Below are positions 54,118 to 63,630 of a DNA stretch of 64,000 nt, piece after piece. The stretch covers positions 1,015,112-1,079,111 of the forward strand of contig JAFNMF010000001.1 in assembly GCA_026537415.1 (NCBI GenBank), in the 5' to 3' direction. The notes under the pieces are model-generated. The model was not told the origin of the DNA and searched no databases. It saw only the letters and a list, made by a program, of their open reading frames with translations. This stretch comes from Acetobacteraceae bacterium B3987 (GTDB taxonomy: Bacteria; Pseudomonadota; Alphaproteobacteria; Acetobacterales; Acetobacteraceae). A program made the position numbers and the translations under genes. Position 1 is the stretch's first letter. Every line of letters begins with the position of its first letter.

Positions 54118-56028
54118 GTGGTGCGGCCTGTCATCCGTCGTCTTTCCAGTCATGTTGTGGACCTCATCGCAGCTGGTGAGGTCGTGGAGCGGCCCGCTGC
54201 TGCTCTCAAGGAGCTAGTGGAAAATGCTCTGGATGCTGGAGCAACACGGCTAGAGGTCATTCTTCGGGGTGGTGGCTGCGAGCTGATTGAGGTCAGCGAT
54301 AATGGCCGGGGGATGGAGGTCGAAGAGCTGCCCTTGGCGGTAGAACGTCATTGTACGTCCAAACTACCCAATGATGATCTAACAGCTATCAAGACGTTAG
54401 GATTTCGGGGCGAGGCCCTGCCGTCCATTGGGGCCAGTGCCCGTCTTTTCCTGACATCACGAACAGAGACAGCGGACACGGCGTGGGAACTTTCCGTGCA
54501 GGGTGGCGTTGTTGAGGGACCGGTGCCGTCTGCCGGGGCGGTGGGGACCCGTGTTGTGGTGCGGGACCTGTTTTTTGCCACACCGGCCCGCCGAAAATTT
54601 CTGAAGACGGCCCGAGTAGAGGGCAATCATGCCGAGGCCGTCATGCGGCGTGTGGCGTTAAGTGCCCCCGAGTGCGCCATTACGTTCATTATGGATGGGC
54701 GGGAGATTTTTAGCTTTCCGCCGCAGGATATTCGCAGCCGGGTTGCTAGCGTGCTGGGCGTGCCGGAAGATGGCCTCTTGGCGGTGGATGAGCAGCGAGG
54801 GGCCATGCGGCTGAGCGGCTATATCTGCGGGCCGGGCGAAACCCGCCGGACGGGTAACGGGCAATTCATGCTGGTCAATCATCGCCCCGTGATGGACCCT
54901 ATTCTGCGAACCGCCATACGGGTGGCTTATCGTCCTGTGATTGAGAAAGGGCGGTTCCCTGTTCTTCTGTTGCATCTTCAGCTTCCGCTGGATCGGGTGG
55001 ATGTGAATGTTCACCCGGCCAAGACGGAGCTGCGTTTTGCTGATGAGGCTGAAGTGCGGGCCTTCGTTATTGGGGCGGTAGGGCGTGCCTTGGCTCGGAG
55101 TGCTGGTGAAGGCGGTGGCATACAGGCGGACCTTGGCATTATTGGCCGTCGTGCCTCTTCCATTGGGCAGAGGGTGCCGGGGTCTTCCTATTCCTACGAC
55201 CATACGGGGGCTACCCGAACACCGCCGGTTGATTTCGGGTTTGGGACATCTATCCGGCGGTTTTCGTCTCCACCTGTAGGGGAGCAGCCTCCCTCCGTGC
55301 GGGAACAGACGCCTATTTCCAGTCTGGATGAAGGGCAACGCCGCTACGCTGCGACTGCGGGCTGGGACAGTGAAACGGGTGAGTGCAGGGAGGCTCCGCC
55401 TTCTCTTGTGGTGGAGGCTCAGCCGGTACATCCTCTTGGTGTACCGATTGGGCAGATTCATGCCACGTATATCCTGTCCATAGCCCCGGATGGTGATTTG
55501 ATCCTGACAGATCAGCATGCCGCTCATGAACGTTTGACACATGAGCGTTTACGTGCCCGTTTTGCCGAGGGGGTCGTAAAGGCGCAGGCTTTGTTAATGC
55601 CGGAAGTAGTGGACCTACCGCATGGGGCTGCTGAGGCCCTGACACATTGTGCGGAAGAGCTGGCCCGTTTTGGTCTGGAGATCGAACCATTTGGCATCGG
55701 CAGTATTCTGGTTCGTAGCCTGCCTGCCCCTTTGAGTGGCAGTGATGTGGCCGGTCTTCTGCGTGATGTGGCGGAGGAGCTTGTCCAGATGCCTGACCTA
55801 CCTGCCCGGCAGACGGACAGTCTGGACGGACGGTTTGAGGCCATCATGGCCCGCATGGCCTGTCATGGGAGCATCCGGGCCGGACGACTTCTCAAGCAGG
55901 AGGAAATGGAGGCTCTTTTGCGGGGAATGGAGCAGCATCCCCGGGCCAATACCTGCCCTCATGGTCGCCCAACATGGTTGAAGTTGGATAAGGATGGACT
56001 GGAAAAGCTTTTTGGAAGAACCAAGTAA
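54118..56028 (+). CDS. mutL: DNA mismatch repair protein MutL
   Basis: 636 residues, start GTG at 54118 or 54121 after AGGAGG. GHKL ATPase motifs: ELVENALDAGATR, DNGRGM, FRGEAL. The C-terminal part carries the endonuclease motif DQHAAHERLTHE (DQHAx2Ex4E) together with ACHGSIRAG and CPHGRPT, so it should nick DNA itself, as in species lacking MutH. Acts with MutS, which is not in the window. Confidence 0.95.
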   Translation: MVRPVIRRLSSHVVDLIAAGEVVERPAAALKELVENALDAGATRLEVILRGGGCELIEVSDNGRGMEVEELPLAVERHCTSKLPNDDLTAIKTLGFRGEALPSIGASARLFLTSRTETADTAWELSVQGGVVEGPVPSAGAVGTRVVVRDLFFATPARRKFLKTARVEGNHAEAVMRRVALSAPECAITFIMDGREIFSFPPQDIRSRVASVLGVPEDGLLAVDEQRGAMRLSGYICGPGETRRTGNGQFMLVNHRPVMDPILRTAIRVAYRPVIEKGRFPVLLLHLQLPLDRVDVNVHPAKTELRFADEAEVRAFVIGAVGRALARSAGEGGGIQADLGIIGRRASSIGQRVPGSSYSYDHTGATRTPPVDFGFGTSIRRFSSPPVGEQPPSVREQTPISSLDEGQRRYAATAGWDSETGECREAPPSLVVEAQPVHPLGVPIGQIHATYILSIAPDGDLILTDQHAAHERLTHERLRARFAEGVVKAQALLMPEVVDLPHGAAEALTHCAEELARFGLEIEPFGIGSILVRSLPAPLSGSDVAGLLRDVAEELVQMPDLPARQTDSLDGRFEAIMARMACHGSIRAGRLLKQEEMEALLRGMEQHPRANTCPHGRPTWLKLDKDGLEKLFGRTK

Positions 56029-56201
56029 CGCTTGGCTTCAGAAGGTTTTTTCACATTTGTTTGACGAGAGGACAGGCCGCTATGCAGGGTCTGTCTATGG
56101 TTTTTTTGGTATCGGTAGAGGTAGTATCCTCCCTTATTTCATGGATATGACCTTTTCTTTGCGGAGTTGATCGGGAAGAAAACGGTCCGAAAGAGGATGG
56201 A

Positions 56202-57917
56202 ATGGCCGATATTGTTGCTGAGCTGAAGTCTGTTGTTGGTACTGGAAATGTTCTGACGTCAGAGAGTGCGACCTACGGGTACCGTAAAGGGTTCCGTTTC
56301 GGTGATGGCAAAGTGGAGGCCGTTGTCATCCCCAGCTCTTTGGTGGAGCTGTGGCGTGTAGCAAAGCTGGCAGTAGAAGCGGGGCGCATCATTCTTATGC
56401 AGGCCTCCAATACTGGGCTGACGGGTGGCTCCACCCCCGATGGTAACGATTATGACAGGCCAATCATTCTCATCAGCACACGCAAGCTGAAAGGGATTCA
56501 GCTTCTGGGCGAGGGTAAACAGGTTGTCTGCCTGCCGGGGGCAGATCTGTATGAGCTGGAGCAGATATTGGCTCCGTTGGGGAGGGAGCCGCATTCCGTC
56601 ATTGGTTCATCTTGTATCGGGGCCTCTGTCCTTGGCGGGGTGAGTAATAACTCTGGTGGGGCCTTGGTGCAGCGTGGCCCGGCTTATACGGAAATGGCTC
56701 TTTATGGGCAGGTAGACGCCGAAGGTAGGTTGCATCTGGTCAATCATCTGGGAATCCGTTTTCAGAATGAAGAGGTGGCTGAATCGGTACTGGATGCGCT
56801 GGAACATGGTCGTTACAGCCCGGATGATGTGGATTGGTCGGGCAAGCAGAAGGCTCATGATGATGATTACGTCAACCGTATCCGTCAGGTCGATGAGGCT
56901 TCGCCGGGGCGGTATAATGCTGATCCGGGCCGTCTATTCGAAGCTTCCGGTAATGCGGGTAAGCTGATTGTCTTCGCTGTGCGGCTGGATACCTTCCCGG
57001 CGGCGCAGGATACAGCCGTTTTCTATATTGGCAGCAACAAGACGGATACGCTGGAGAAAGTCCGTCGCCATCTGCTGACAGCGTTTGAAGAATTGCCGAT
57101 TGCCGGTGAATATATGCACCGGGATGCCTTTGCCATTGCGGATAAATATGGCCGGGATACGGTAGCGTTGATCCGCTTCTTGGGAACGAAGCATCTGCCC
57201 CTCATGTTCCGTATGAAAGCATGGGTTGATTCGTTTGCTCAGCGCATTTCATGGTTGCCGGATGGCCTGAGTGACTTGGTCATGCAGTTCGGTAGTCGGT
57301 TTCTGTCTTCGCAGGTTCCTGCTCGGATGATGGATTACCATAGGAAATACGATCATCATCTCATGCTGCGTGTTTCTGGCACTCTGGCCCAGCAGGTCCG
57401 CCCGTGGCTGAAGAGCTTTTTTGCAGATGATCTGGCCGAGGAGGGGGCATTCTTTGAATGTACAACACAGGAAGGCACGTTAGCCTTTCTGCATCGCTTT
57501 GCCATGGCAGGGGCTGCCAACCGGTATGTTGCCGTTCATGGCAAGCGTACTGGCGGGATGATGGCACTGGATGTTGCCCTACGCCGGAATGATTGGGAAT
57601 GGTTGGAGCGTTTGCCGCCAGAGGTGGATGATCAGCTGGTGTTGAAGCTCTATTACGGGCATTTCCTCTGCCATGTCATGCATCAGGATTATGTTGTGAA
57701 ACCCGGTGTGGACCCTATGGATGTCGAGCAGCGGTTCATGTGGCCGATATTGGATAAACGGGGTGCTCGTTACCCCGCCGAGCATAATGTAGGTCATCTC
57801 TATCATGCCCCGCAGAGCATGGCCGACCATTACCGGTCCCTCGACCCTTGTAACTGTCTGAATCCCGGTGTTGGACGTCAGACAAAAAAGAAGAACTGGG
57901 TCGCTGAGAGCGTTTGA
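56202..57917 (+). CDS. dld: Quinone-dependent D-lactate dehydrogenase
   Basis: 571 residues, FAD-linked and peripheral to the inner membrane. The FAD-binding PCMH core shows NTGLTGGSTPDG and SVIGSSCIGASVLGGVSNNSGG; the membrane-binding and C-terminal domains follow to the normal E. coli Dld length. Oxidises D-lactate to pyruvate with electrons to ubiquinone, a common energy source in acetic acid bacteria living with lactic acid bacteria. ATG 56202 has AGAGG upstream. Confidence 0.94.
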   Translation: MADIVAELKSVVGTGNVLTSESATYGYRKGFRFGDGKVEAVVIPSSLVELWRVAKLAVEAGRIILMQASNTGLTGGSTPDGNDYDRPIILISTRKLKGIQLLGEGKQVVCLPGADLYELEQILAPLGREPHSVIGSSCIGASVLGGVSNNSGGALVQRGPAYTEMALYGQVDAEGRLHLVNHLGIRFQNEEVAESVLDALEHGRYSPDDVDWSGKQKAHDDDYVNRIRQVDEASPGRYNADPGRLFEASGNAGKLIVFAVRLDTFPAAQDTAVFYIGSNKTDTLEKVRRHLLTAFEELPIAGEYMHRDAFAIADKYGRDTVALIRFLGTKHLPLMFRMKAWVDSFAQRISWLPDGLSDLVMQFGSRFLSSQVPARMMDYHRKYDHHLMLRVSGTLAQQVRPWLKSFFADDLAEEGAFFECTTQEGTLAFLHRFAMAGAANRYVAVHGKRTGGMMALDVALRRNDWEWLERLPPEVDDQLVLKLYYGHFLCHVMHQDYVVKPGVDPMDVEQRFMWPILDKRGARYPAEHNVGHLYHAPQSMADHYRSLDPCNCLNPGVGRQTKKKNWVAESV

Positions 57918-57964
57918 AGCCAGCTCGGCAGGGCTTTTTCCCGTAAAGGGCCCTGCCTGCGTGG

Positions 57965-58522
57965 TTAGAAATCGTCTTCTGTCAGTGGAACAGGCGTCAG
58001 GCTCGCAGGGAGATAGAGGGGATGTTCGGGGCGGTGGCCCTTACGGCTCAGCCGTAGGGCTGTGACCTTGTGACCGGCTCTGAGCAGCAGTCTGGCGATT
58101 TTCGGGCCACGGTAGCGTAGTTCTTTTGCTTGTGGGGTACCATAGGCCAGCACGATGAGATCGGCCTGCTCGGCCATTTCCAGCAGGTAATGGTCTGTTT
58201 CTGGGCCGACAGGGTCGGGAACTTCCAGCAGGCGTTTCTGATCTGTACAGCGATAGGCAAAGCTGTTGCCGACAAACATGCCTCCATAGCCCCATTGCCG
58301 ACTGTAACGCTGGCATTTGGCCACGGAGCGGTCATCGCCATATTCCGTGGCGACAGAAGGATTCATCATGATCCACATGATGAAGGGTTTTGTCTCATCC
58401 CATGATCGCCTGAGCGTATAGCGGTAGCAATCGCCGGGTCCGGCATAGAGGGCCGTGCTGGTGACGTCATCAGCCAGACGCAGCGGTTTCGCCGTGCCGA
58501 CATGGTGTGGTGCGTGCGGCAT
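57965..58522 (-). CDS. DUF1643 family protein
   Basis: 185 residues, soluble. It contains the family core WIMMNPSVATEYGDDRSVAKCQRYSRQWG and a later ADLIVLAYGTP strand. The function is unknown; homologues occur in phage, plasmid and chromosomal settings. Convergent with dld; the next gene upstream on its strand ends 20 bases before its start. Confidence 0.82.
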   Translation of the reverse strand: MPHAPHHVGTAKPLRLADDVTSTALYAGPGDCYRYTLRRSWDETKPFIMWIMMNPSVATEYGDDRSVAKCQRYSRQWGYGGMFVGNSFAYRCTDQKRLLEVPDPVGPETDHYLLEMAEQADLIVLAYGTPQAKELRYRGPKIARLLLRAGHKVTALRLSRKGHRPEHPLYLPASLTPVPLTEDDF

Positions 58523-58541
58523 TGCCTCGTCCTTTGGCTGT

Positions 58542-59747
58542 TTAGGGAGCGTTGGGAGGGATGGTGAGGCAGTCGATCGTACTGTGTAGGCGTTTGCACG
58601 CTCCGGTGGCTTGGCTATGTGTCAGATTGATCAGACGGGCTCGGTAAAGTGTGCCCCTGACTGTATGGACAGGCATGACCAGCACGGACGCATTACCCGC
58701 AATAGGGGTGATGCGGGGCCGTAGCTGTGTGGCGACCATGAGAGCCTGTTTCTCGCCGCCATAACTACCTAACTGGATGGCCCAGTCGTGCGTTGATTCG
58801 GCTAGCATATCCGTAGCTCCCCTCCGGCTGGCTGGGGCATCTGCCAAAGGAATGGACCGGATGCGTAGTGTGTTTCTTTGCTCTTCGGGTGGAAAGGAGC
58901 GTGGTGGAGTAGAGGGTTGGATACGGGGCCGGGTGGTGGGTGTAGCAGACCGTGCTTGAGTGCCAGAGTATCCCCGAGCAGCCCATGCCGCCCGGATATC
59001 CTGTGTCTCGGCTGTTTGTGCAACCGACTCGGTTGGGGTGTCGTTGTCTTCATCCAGAGGAGAGGCAGCGTCAATGTGGCGGGAGGTCTGCGCTGTCCTG
59101 TCGTGGCGGGCTACGATGAGGTCATTGCGGGAGCGTTGACGTGGCCATATTCCCATGATTTTGGGGGCAATGGCGGCAACATAATTGCGTGTTTCTCGTG
59201 GGAGGGCTCTGTTCTGGCGGAGATAATGGTCCAGACTGCCGGGGCCATAATTGTAGGCGGCGAGAAAGCCGGGGGAACCGTATATTTCATACATCTGGCG
59301 GATATAGGCTGTCCCGGCAAGGATGTTGTCGTGCGGGTCGTAGGGATCCGGGCCGAGGTTATATTGGGTGCGTAGGTCATCATAGGCGGGTGGCATGACT
59401 TGCATCAGCCCCATGGCACCCGGCGTAGAGGTAATGAAGTTGCCGTAACGGTCGTACAGATGTCCGCCTGATTCCTGATGCATCACGGCCCTGATCCATT
59501 CTGTTGGAACGTCAAAGCGGTTTGAAGCCTCATCAATATAGGGGCCCCAAGGGTCATCAGGAGGTCCGGGTGGGGTATAGTGGGACCGGGCATGAGCCTG
59601 ATAGTCTGCTTGCTCTTCCAGCACGGGCATGGTCGGGCCATTGCTGCCATTCTGTGTGGCACAGGCTGCCAGCACAGCAGGTAAAAGTAAGGCAAAACAG
59701 AGGCGGACCATGCGCAGGGGAGAGGAATATGGGGCAGTGCGTATCAT
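58542..59747 (-). CDS. Lytic transglycosylase with C-terminal SPOR domain, lipoprotein
   Basis: 401 residues from ATG 59747, which has AGGA upstream. The signal peptide ends with lipobox VLAAC. The SLT domain (about 75-195) has catalytic Glu in AVMHQESGGHLY, then GAMGLMQVMPPAYD and AAYNYGPGSLD. A long linker rich in Thr, Pro and Arg follows, and the last 75 residues form a SPOR domain (WAIQLGSYGGEKQAL...) which binds denuded glycan strands at the division site. Probably an outer-membrane, septum-active cell-wall enzyme of the RlpA/MltE-like group. Confidence 0.88.
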   Translation of the reverse strand: MIRTAPYSSPLRMVRLCFALLLPAVLAACATQNGSNGPTMPVLEEQADYQAHARSHYTPPGPPDDPWGPYIDEASNRFDVPTEWIRAVMHQESGGHLYDRYGNFITSTPGAMGLMQVMPPAYDDLRTQYNLGPDPYDPHDNILAGTAYIRQMYEIYGSPGFLAAYNYGPGSLDHYLRQNRALPRETRNYVAAIAPKIMGIWPRQRSRNDLIVARHDRTAQTSRHIDAASPLDEDNDTPTESVAQTAETQDIRAAWAARGYSGTQARSATPTTRPRIQPSTPPRSFPPEEQRNTLRIRSIPLADAPASRRGATDMLAESTHDWAIQLGSYGGEKQALMVATQLRPRITPIAGNASVLVMPVHTVRGTLYRARLINLTHSQATGACKRLHSTIDCLTIPPNAP

Positions 59748-59993
59748 GAGGGCTTCCTGAACGGGAACATGCACAAAACCTATTTTTCTATCACGGGAGT
59801 GATGGGAAGCAGAGAGATGTTCGATTTTTATAAGTAAAGATCACGTTATAAAAGAGGCTTAATAGCGAAGCAGGGGATTGAAAAAGAGGGGGCAACCGGC
59901 TTAGTGTGGCGCTGATTATGTTGCGGTAATGGTAGTAGTGCTGCCTGTTGTGACTGGTCGATGGTTGCATGATGGGAATTGAGGTACGAGAGC

Positions 59994-60212
59994 ATGTCTT
60001 ATGCTGCGCTGGATGCGGTCCGAGTTGCCCGGGCTGCTGAGTTGGCCTTGCAGACGCTGGCCGGGGAGAAGGAAGTGTCTGAGGCGCACCAGCGCAAAAC
60101 GATTCTAATCGAGCGTATTCATGCCCTTGCTAAAGCTGCCGCAGAGACAGCAGGGCAGGGGACGGTGACGCTGACTTCTGAAGAGTTCTGGCTGATCTCC
60201 AGAAACTGGTGA
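59994..60212 (+). CDS. Small hypothetical protein
   Basis: 72 residues from ATG 59994, preceded by GAGG (a TTG at 59979 is a second choice). Mostly alpha-helical and Ala/Glu/Leu-rich, without membrane segment, ending EEFWLISRNW. It sits 80 bases before a glycosyltransferase gene on the same strand. Not recognised. Confidence 0.55.
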   Translation: MSYAALDAVRVARAAELALQTLAGEKEVSEAHQRKTILIERIHALAKAAAETAGQGTVTLTSEEFWLISRNW

Positions 60213-60292
60213 TGAAGTATTAGCTGGAATCGGGGCGTAGTAATGAACGATTATAGTATTTTGAGAAACTGGATATTGGGGAGTGTTAAGGG

Positions 60293-61159
60293 ATGAAGTG
60301 GTTTTTTGCGATTACAGAGAAAACGCTGTCCAACGACCCAGATCACGGTTTTATCGATTGCATTCGGGCTGCGGTACAGTCAGCACGTGAAAATACAACG
60401 CTGATCCCGCACATGGTGTTTGATGGTAATGAATGTGACTTCACACGGGAGATGCGTGCTGCGGGGGTGAATGTCATTTTTCACCGGTTGCATTTTTATG
60501 ACCGTTTGCTGGAGGCGCAGCGTCGTCTGAAGCCGGAATGGCCGAACTACATTTTCACTGCTGCCGGTGCTTTCATGCGGTTGGAACTGCCCCTGCTGGA
60601 GCAGGAGGATCAGTACGTTCTGTATACCGATTGTGACGTGATGTTCCTGAAGGACCCGCAGGTTGAGTTCTGTAAACCAGAAATCTTTGCGGCCTGTGGG
60701 CAGTTTGGCAAACAGGATTATTATGTGGATATGAACTCGGGGGTCATGGTGATGAACCTCGAGCGTCTGCGTCGTGACCTTCCAGCGATGGTGGATTTCC
60801 TGTGTGATAACCTGGACTATGTTTCTGGGTATGATCAGGAGCTACTGCGTATTTTCTATAACGCACAGTGGAGCCCGCTTTCCGCCCGCTTCAATTGGAA
60901 GCCTTATTGGGGTGTGGATGACCGCGCCACTATTGTCCACTTCCATGCCGCGAAGCCCCCGGCAGCACGGCATCTGTTGGATGATCCTGCTTATCGTGAG
61001 CATGATCACGTTTTCCATGCATGGCGTCATTGGTTCTTTCAGAACCCAGCTGGTTATGGATATTATGTTCCGCAGTGGGAAAAATATCTTGAGAAAGCCC
61101 GTCAGTCTTACCAGCCCGGTGTGGTCAGTGAGTTTGATGCACTGAGATTTGAGGAGTGA
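60293..61159 (+). CDS. GT8-like glycosyltransferase
   Basis: 288 residues. The GT-A fold is indicated by the metal-binding DxD (YTDCDVMFLKDP, about residue 117), the next strand VDMNSGVMVMNLERL, a DQELLRI helix, and a C-terminal HFHAAKPP like the HxxGxxKP end motif of family 8. Transfers a sugar from a nucleotide donor; the acceptor is unknown. No O-antigen or capsule genes surround it. A strong terminator follows. Confidence 0.78.
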   Translation: MKWFFAITEKTLSNDPDHGFIDCIRAAVQSARENTTLIPHMVFDGNECDFTREMRAAGVNVIFHRLHFYDRLLEAQRRLKPEWPNYIFTAAGAFMRLELPLLEQEDQYVLYTDCDVMFLKDPQVEFCKPEIFAACGQFGKQDYYVDMNSGVMVMNLERLRRDLPAMVDFLCDNLDYVSGYDQELLRIFYNAQWSPLSARFNWKPYWGVDDRATIVHFHAAKPPAARHLLDDPAYREHDHVFHAWRHWFFQNPAGYGYYVPQWEKYLEKARQSYQPGVVSEFDALRFEE

Positions 61160-61187
61160 TTTCCTTCAACGGGTGCGAGCTTTAAGA

Positions 61188-61217
61188 AAAGCCCTCTTTT
61201 GTGGAGGGCTTTTTTTA
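61188..61217 (+). terminator. Terminator after the glycosyltransferase gene
   Basis: AAAGCCCTC (61188-61196) pairs with GAGGGCTTT (61204-61212) around TTTTGTG, then a T run to 61216. Confidence 0.92.
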
Positions 61218-61248
61218 TGGAGAGCTGTTTTATTGCCTAGTTGGATTA

Positions 61249-62364
61249 TCAGTCGCTTGTGGAGGATGGCTGTGTCAGCTGTTCGGTATGTTCAGTCGAA
61301 GCAGGTTTGCGGACATGACATTCGAGCCAGCGTCCGAGAGGGCGGGCTATGGCTGGGCCTAGTGTGATGACGGCCAGCATGCGAGCTGTCTGCATGGCGA
61401 TAATAAAAGGTAGGGCAATCGGAATATTGGCACTTATGACGATGATGGTATCCAGCCCGCCCGGGCTTGTGGCCAGATAGGCACTAAGGAGATCAATATG
61501 GGCAAAATGGGCCACAGGGAGGGCCAGTAGGGCACAGCTGGCAATGAGTGTTACCGAGGATAAAGCAACGGCTGGGATTGAGCGTAGCGCATAGCGTAGA
61601 ATGGGGGCTGTAAAGCGCAGACCAATGGACCAGCCGATAGTTAGATAGGCCGGAATACGGATCCAGAAAGGTGCGCTGATTTGAAACAGGCCACTCAATT
61701 GGGCAACGGCACCTGTAAGGATAGTCAGTAACAGCGTGGCGGCGGGTGAACGCAATCTTAGCCCGATGAGCGTGCTGATGGCGATCAGAACTAGTGTAGG
61801 CAAAAGGTCTCCCCGGACCGGCATGGGCATATGGGAGGGGTGACTCGTGCGTATGACGATCCATGAAATCAGGGATGTGGCAACGGCGACCATGATGACC
61901 CTGAAATAGAGCATGAAAGCCGTCAGCCTCGTATCAGCCCCAAAGGACCCGCAGAGCATGACCATGGTGGAGGCAGCCCCCGGTGACGTTCCCCAAAGAG
62001 CTGTTGTTCCGGGCATGACCCCGAACCAAGCAAGGCAGGCCCCGGTGGTGAAGCTGACAAGAATGACAGACAGGACACTGAAGAGAACCAGTATCCAGTG
62101 AGACATGATGTGGTGGAGAACAGAGAATGTCAGGCTATTGACGACCACACAGGCCAGAATGGCTTGTGCCATGGTGAAGAAAACGGGCTTTATGGTCACA
62201 CCACGATTCTTGACGGACATGATAATGCCCGCCGCCATAGGTCCCAGCATCATACCTGCCGTTAGATGCAATATCAGGAAGAGGCCTGAGATTACGGCAG
62301 AGAAAAAGATCAGTCCCGCCCATCGTATGCCATAGGACTGCCAAGAAAGGGACGATAGGGTCAC
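61249..62364 (-). CDS. AbrB-family membrane protein (PF05145)
   Basis: 371 residues, about ten hydrophobic segments in two similar halves, as in the AbrB duplication family; the signature WGTSPGAASTMVMLCGSFGADTRLTAFMLYFRV is present. The function is uncertain; some members are reported as ammonia-related or regulator-named transporters. It follows sspB by 15 bases on the same strand and so may be cotranscribed with it. Confidence 0.85.
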   Translation of the reverse strand: MTLSSLSWQSYGIRWAGLIFFSAVISGLFLILHLTAGMMLGPMAAGIIMSVKNRGVTIKPVFFTMAQAILACVVVNSLTFSVLHHIMSHWILVLFSVLSVILVSFTTGACLAWFGVMPGTTALWGTSPGAASTMVMLCGSFGADTRLTAFMLYFRVIMVAVATSLISWIVIRTSHPSHMPMPVRGDLLPTLVLIAISTLIGLRLRSPAATLLLTILTGAVAQLSGLFQISAPFWIRIPAYLTIGWSIGLRFTAPILRYALRSIPAVALSSVTLIASCALLALPVAHFAHIDLLSAYLATSPGGLDTIIVISANIPIALPFIIAMQTARMLAVITLGPAIARPLGRWLECHVRKPASTEHTEQLTQPSSTSD

Positions 62365-62379
62365 ACGCCCGGTCCCTGC

Positions 62380-63018
62380 TTAGCTGTTCCCGTCATCAGG
62401 GTCTCCAGAGGACGCGCTGCCTGAAGGTTTTTTGCGGAAGGCGGCTAGGCTAACGACTTCTGCCCCTTCGTGGTTCTGGCTGTGGCCTGTATCCCCTTCA
62501 GTTTCTGGCGGTGTGGTCTCTGTTTTGGGTTCATCTGTTAGTGGGCGAAGCGTGTGGACTTCTGCCAGACTGGTATCTTCCCCTTCCTCATAGGTGTTGC
62601 CGCCTGTTGTGTCGGGGCGGGTAGTGAAATGCATGACAAGATGAACATGCGGATCCGCAAAGGCTGTGATAGCCCCCAAGGGGATATGAAGCGTGCTGGG
62701 AATCCCCCCAAAAGAGAGGCCGACAGAGAAGGTGCGGGCGGCGTGATCTATTGTGAGATTTTGGAACTGATGTTGCAGAACGATGGTCATTTCTTCCGGA
62801 TAACGTTCCTTCAGGCGGGAGGGGATGTCTACTCCCGGAACGTCAGTGCGGAATGTCATGTAGAAGTGGTGATCCCCGGGGAGGCCATGTTCACTGACAT
62901 GGTCCAGTGCCTTGAGCATGACAGCGCGCTGGGCTTCTTCCATCCAGCGATCGTAGGGGAGGAGGCTGGTTGGCATGGAAGGATCAAAACCGTCGGAGCC
63001 GTTGGTATCGTCACTCAT
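62380..63018 (-). CDS. sspB: ClpXP adaptor SspB (alphaproteobacterial type)
   Basis: 212 residues. The folded N-terminal domain (about 20-130) has the SspB pattern: FYMTFRTDVPGVDIPSRLKERYPEEMTIVLQHQF, FSVGLSFGGIPSTLHIPLGAITAFADP. A long acidic, Thr-rich linker leads to a basic C-terminus (VVSLAAFRKKPSG), which in this family docks on ClpX. SspB hands tmRNA-tagged proteins to ClpXP. The tmRNA gene lies 112 bases upstream on the same strand. Confidence 0.9.
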   Translation of the reverse strand: MSDDTNGSDGFDPSMPTSLLPYDRWMEEAQRAVMLKALDHVSEHGLPGDHHFYMTFRTDVPGVDIPSRLKERYPEEMTIVLQHQFQNLTIDHAARTFSVGLSFGGIPSTLHIPLGAITAFADPHVHLVMHFTTRPDTTGGNTYEEGEDTSLAEVHTLRPLTDEPKTETTPPETEGDTGHSQNHEGAEVVSLAAFRKKPSGSASSGDPDDGNS

Positions 63019-63129
63019 GGAGCAGCACCATCACCTGTTACATCTGGAAATTCTTCTCAGGTGTGCGACAGGCTGCGTGAAATCGCAAGGCCCCGGGTGC
63101 ATATTTTCCCGACTGGTATTTTATTGGTG

Positions 63130-63437
63130 GAAAGTGTTTCAGAAAAGAAACAGGTGGGGGGGCTTCTGTTGCCCGGTGCTCCCCCCGAACCGCGCTTATC
63201 GCTTATGCAGCAACAGCGAGCACCTCAGAGTTATCGTTGGCACTTGTAAAGTCAGCCCGATGACGGCGGAACAATACCGGGCAAAAAGTAGATCTTTACC
63301 ATGCGTGTCGAGCCTGTTTCGTCCCCATAGCGTCAGCCTATAAGGCCGATGGTGGAGACGCCGGGCACTGCCCCCGGGTCCACAACACTTATTTCATCTA
63401 CCGTTTATCGCCATAGCCAAGGCCGAAGCCTCCGGCA
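63130..63437 (-). ncRNA. ssrA: Two-piece (permuted) tmRNA
   Basis: On the minus strand the acceptor piece comes first and ends GTCTCCACCA at 63350. The coding piece starts at 63326 with GGGGACGAAACAGGCTCGAC. GGGGACG of the coding piece pairs with CGTCTCC of the acceptor (seven pairs, one G-U), rebuilding the acceptor stem with discriminator A and CCA. A 23-base spacer (63327-63349), itself hairpin-forming, separates the two and is presumably removed. The tag reading frame is 63241-63203, ANDNSEVLAVAA then TAA. The T-arm stem is CCGGG/CCCGG with loop GGCAGTG rather than TTCRA. A G7/C7 stem at 63156-63186 is part of the pseudoknot region. The 5' and 3' limits are estimates, the 3' end the less certain. 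Confidence 0.95.
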
Positions 63438-63443
63438 CTGAAA

Positions 63444-63472
63444 AATATAGGCAGTTCTATCCGGTATGGCAA
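63444..63472 (-). promoter_or_regulatory. Promoter of the tmRNA gene
   Basis: Minus strand: -35 TTGCCA (63472-63467), 17-base spacer, -10 TATATT (63449-63444). It would start transcription near 63437, just before the acceptor piece GCCGGAGGC. Confidence 0.78.
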
Positions 63473-63630
63473 GACAACAGTCAGACAAGACAAACAGTTG
63501 CATTTAGGATTATCCTGAAGTGTTTCATTCCGTAGCGGTCTCAGCTACATCATGCTCCAATGGAGGGCGACGGTTTGCCGGTCAGCCTCATAGATAATCT
63601 GATATGGTCAAGCGAGCGGGAGAGACAGTC

